From Paracoccus sigandri (lineage in GTDB: Bacteria > Pseudomonadota > Alphaproteobacteria > Rhodobacterales > Rhodobacteraceae), in the NCBI RefSeq assembly GCF_003709565.1, contig NZ_QNRC01000003.1, positions 62,001 to 126,000 of the forward strand: 64,000 bases of DNA, read 5' to 3'. A program made the position numbers and the translations under genes. The notes under the pieces were generated by a model, which saw only the letters and a list, made by a program, of their open reading frames with translations, was not told the DNA's origin and did no database searches. Shown in pieces: positions 62,606 to 64,000 of the stretch (its first letter is position 1; every line of letters starts with the position of its first letter).

Positions 62606-63349
62606 GTGACCACGGAATTCATCGCCGCATTGCTGACCGGCGCGCTGGCCGGAGGCTTCATCAACGGCTTGGCCGGGTTCGGCACGGCCCTTCTGGCCCT
62701 TGGGATCTGGCTGCAGATCCTGCCGCCGCCGCAGGCCGTGGCGATCGTGGTGGTGATGTCGGTGGTCAGCGGCCTGCAGGGCATCTGGATCGTGCGCGGC
62801 AATATTCGCGACAACCCGCGGCGGCTGGGTCGCTTTCTGGTCCCGGCCGTGATCGGCGTTCCCCTTGGCGTGATGCTTCTGTCGGTGGTCAGCGCCTTCG
62901 CGCTGAAACTGACCATCGCCGGCTTCATGATGCTCTACGGCGGCTTCTTCACCCTGCGTCGTTCGCTGCCGCGCTTTTCGCGTTCGACCCCGGTCGCGGA
63001 TTCCACCGTCGGTTTTCTGGGCGGCATCCTGGGCGGGGCGGCATCGCTGTCGGGCGCATTGCCCACGATGTGGTGCGCCATGCGGCCCTGGACGAAGGGA
63101 GAGACGCGCGCGGTGCTGCAACCATACAACGTCGCCGTCCTGGGGCTGACCATGCTGCTTCTTGTATGGCAGGGGCATTACACGCCCGAAACCCTGATGC
63201 TGATCCTGCTTTCGCTGCCCACCACGCTGATCGGCGCCCAGATCGGCATCGCGCTGTTCCACCGGCTGGACGACGACCAGTTCCGGCGCCTGCTGATCCT
63301 GCTGATGTTTGCCTCGGGCCTGCTGATCGCCCTGCGCGAGATGATCTAG
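62606..63349 (+). CDS. tauE: TauE/SafE-family sulfite exporter
   Basis: 247 residues from GTG 62606, one base after the LysR stop codon. About eight hydrophobic segments; GGFINGLAGFGTALLALGIWLQ and GFLGGILGGAASLSGAL are the duplicated TauE/SafE motifs. Probably exports sulfite released when a sulfonate is desulfonated, or another organosulfonate. No desulfonating enzyme (suyAB, xsc, cuyA) is in the window. Ends TAG. Confidence 0.88.
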   Translation: MTTEFIAALLTGALAGGFINGLAGFGTALLALGIWLQILPPPQAVAIVVVMSVVSGLQGIWIVRGNIRDNPRRLGRFLVPAVIGVPLGVMLLSVVSAFALKLTIAGFMMLYGGFFTLRRSLPRFSRSTPVADSTVGFLGGILGGAASLSGALPTMWCAMRPWTKGETRAVLQPYNVAVLGLTMLLLVWQGHYTPETLMLILLSLPTTLIGAQIGIALFHRLDDDQFRRLLILLMFASGLLIALREMI

Positions 63350-63382
63350 ACGCGGAAACGATGGGCTTCGCCCCCCGCCGCT

Positions 63383-63697
63383 TCAGCCGTGGCGGAAGAA
63401 TGGCGCGGGGATCAGGATCCTGTTCTCGATGCGGTCGACCAGCGGGCGCATCTGGACCGCATAGGCCTGCCATTCATCGGATGCCTGCAGCGCCTTGCGC
63501 CGTTCCCAGCGGTCATCCATGCTGTCATAGCCCCACATATGGACGACCTAGTTCAGCGGCCCGATATCGGTGAAGTAGTAGCCGACCATCCGGCCAAGGA
63601 TGCGGGTCTGGACGGCAAGACCCTCTTCTTCGTAAAGCTTCAGGAATTTCGGCACGTTGCCGTTCTTCAGCGTATAGATGCGCATATCCACGAACAT
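63383..63697 (-). pseudogene. NIPSNAP-family protein gene with in-frame TAG
   Basis: Reads MFVDMRIYTLKNGNVPKFLK and, past a TAG at codon 50 (63548-63550), continues VVHMWGYDSMDDRWERR to TGA at 63383-63385, 104 codons in all, which is a complete NIPSNAP protein. At that position homologues read GPLNQ, so the change is CAG to TAG. The rest is uninterrupted and well conserved, suggesting a recent nonsense mutation, a base error, or read-through. NIPSNAP proteins are small dimeric ferredoxin-fold proteins, function unclear. Ends convergent with tauE. Confidence 0.82.
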
Positions 63698-63717
63698 GAC
63701 GGGCTCCTTAGACGCGC

Positions 63718-64000
63718 TCAGCCGATCAGTTCGTCGCTGCGGTCGTCGGTTTCGCCGAAGCGCCTCAGCACCGCGGGCCTGGTGCCGTCATAGACCCGCC
63801 CCAGGTTTTCGGCGATGCGGGCGTTCTCGCGCTCGAACAGGCAGTTTCCCTCGAGGTCCGAGGCGACCAGGAACGGCCCCATCCGGTTGCATTTCAGCAC
63901 CCACATGGCCTGGGCAAGGCCCAGTTCCCCGTGCCAGTGGACGGCCTCGACATTTTCGACGCCCCGGCCCAGCAAGGCGCCGGTCCCGTAACCTACGGTG
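63718..64000 (-). CDS. C-terminal part of a gene cut by the window end
   Basis: Leftward frame open from the window edge to TGA at 63718-63720, about 94 codons, beginning TVGYGTGALLGRGVENVEAV and including MGPFLVASDLEGNCLFER near the middle. No internal start is convincing, so the true start lies beyond 64000. I do not recognise the family. The NIPSNAP gene begins 20 bases downstream of its stop, so the two are probably co-transcribed. Confidence 0.7.
   Translation of the reverse strand, partial: TVGYGTGALLGRGVENVEAVHWHGELGLAQAMWVLKCNRMGPFLVASDLEGNCLFERENARIAENLGRVYDGTRPAVLRRFGETDDRSDELIG

Overview
This is a 64 kb, very GC-rich chromosomal or megaplasmid segment that looks like a member of the Rhodobacteraceae, most likely Paracoccus or a close relative. 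The assignment is an inference from codon usage, the density of ABC importers, the alphaproteobacterial phn and hut gene orders, a roseobacter-type sulfonate gene set and the many ATGA/GTGA stop-start overlaps. I saw no rRNA, tRNA, CRISPR array, insertion sequence or prophage. The window is almost entirely a chain of catabolic and uptake operons, each with its own regulator.

Layout. 1-2111: the membrane half (tctBA) of a tripartite tricarboxylate transporter. 2124-14895: a histidine-utilisation locus. A long leftward unit (hutI-hutH-hutG-CoA transferase-acyl-CoA dehydrogenase-hutU, then a polar amino acid ABC importer) diverges from hutF-hutC. 14937-18902: creatinase, a 35-residue membrane peptide and a sodium/solute symporter, with a divergent LysR regulator. 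18899-21113: periplasmic rhodanese, a YeeE/YedE sulfur transporter and a 54-residue peptide. 21482-33232: phosphonate uptake (phnCDE1E2) and a full C-P lyase set (phnF, phnGHIJKLN, a DUF1045 2H phosphoesterase, phnM), with a Pho-box-like repeat and a PhnF-type operator. 33316-34280: a RES-Xre toxin-antitoxin pair. 34360-40999: LacI regulator, PAAT-type ABC importer and three enzymes of sugar-acid type. 41031-47325: an exported argininosuccinate-lyase-like enzyme, DctA, DctB and an atypical DctD. 47419-50259: ArsR/AHSA1 pair, a small membrane protein and three unrecognised membrane-anchored or exported proteins, the first broken by an in-frame TAG. 50521-63349: a sulfonate island with two taurine-type ABC importers, LacI, hpsN-hpsO-hpsP-like dehydrogenases, LysR and a TauE sulfite exporter. 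63383-64000: a NIPSNAP gene with an in-frame TAG and a gene cut by the window end.

How it fits together. The cell appears equipped to scavenge small nitrogen, phosphorus and sulfur compounds: histidine to glutamate, creatine to sarcosine and urea, phosphonates to phosphate, dihydroxypropanesulfonate (probably) to sulfolactate with sulfite export, and C4-dicarboxylates. The observations I rate highest are a CaiB/CaiA-like CoA module built into the hut operon, which could feed imidazolepropionate into urocanate; a signal-peptide-bearing fumarate-forming lyase next to dctA-dctBD; a DctD that has lost GAFTGA and the Walker B glutamate; a 2H phosphoesterase that could stand in for PhnP; and an Hps-type sulfonate regulon served by ABC importers under a LacI repressor with two matching operators.
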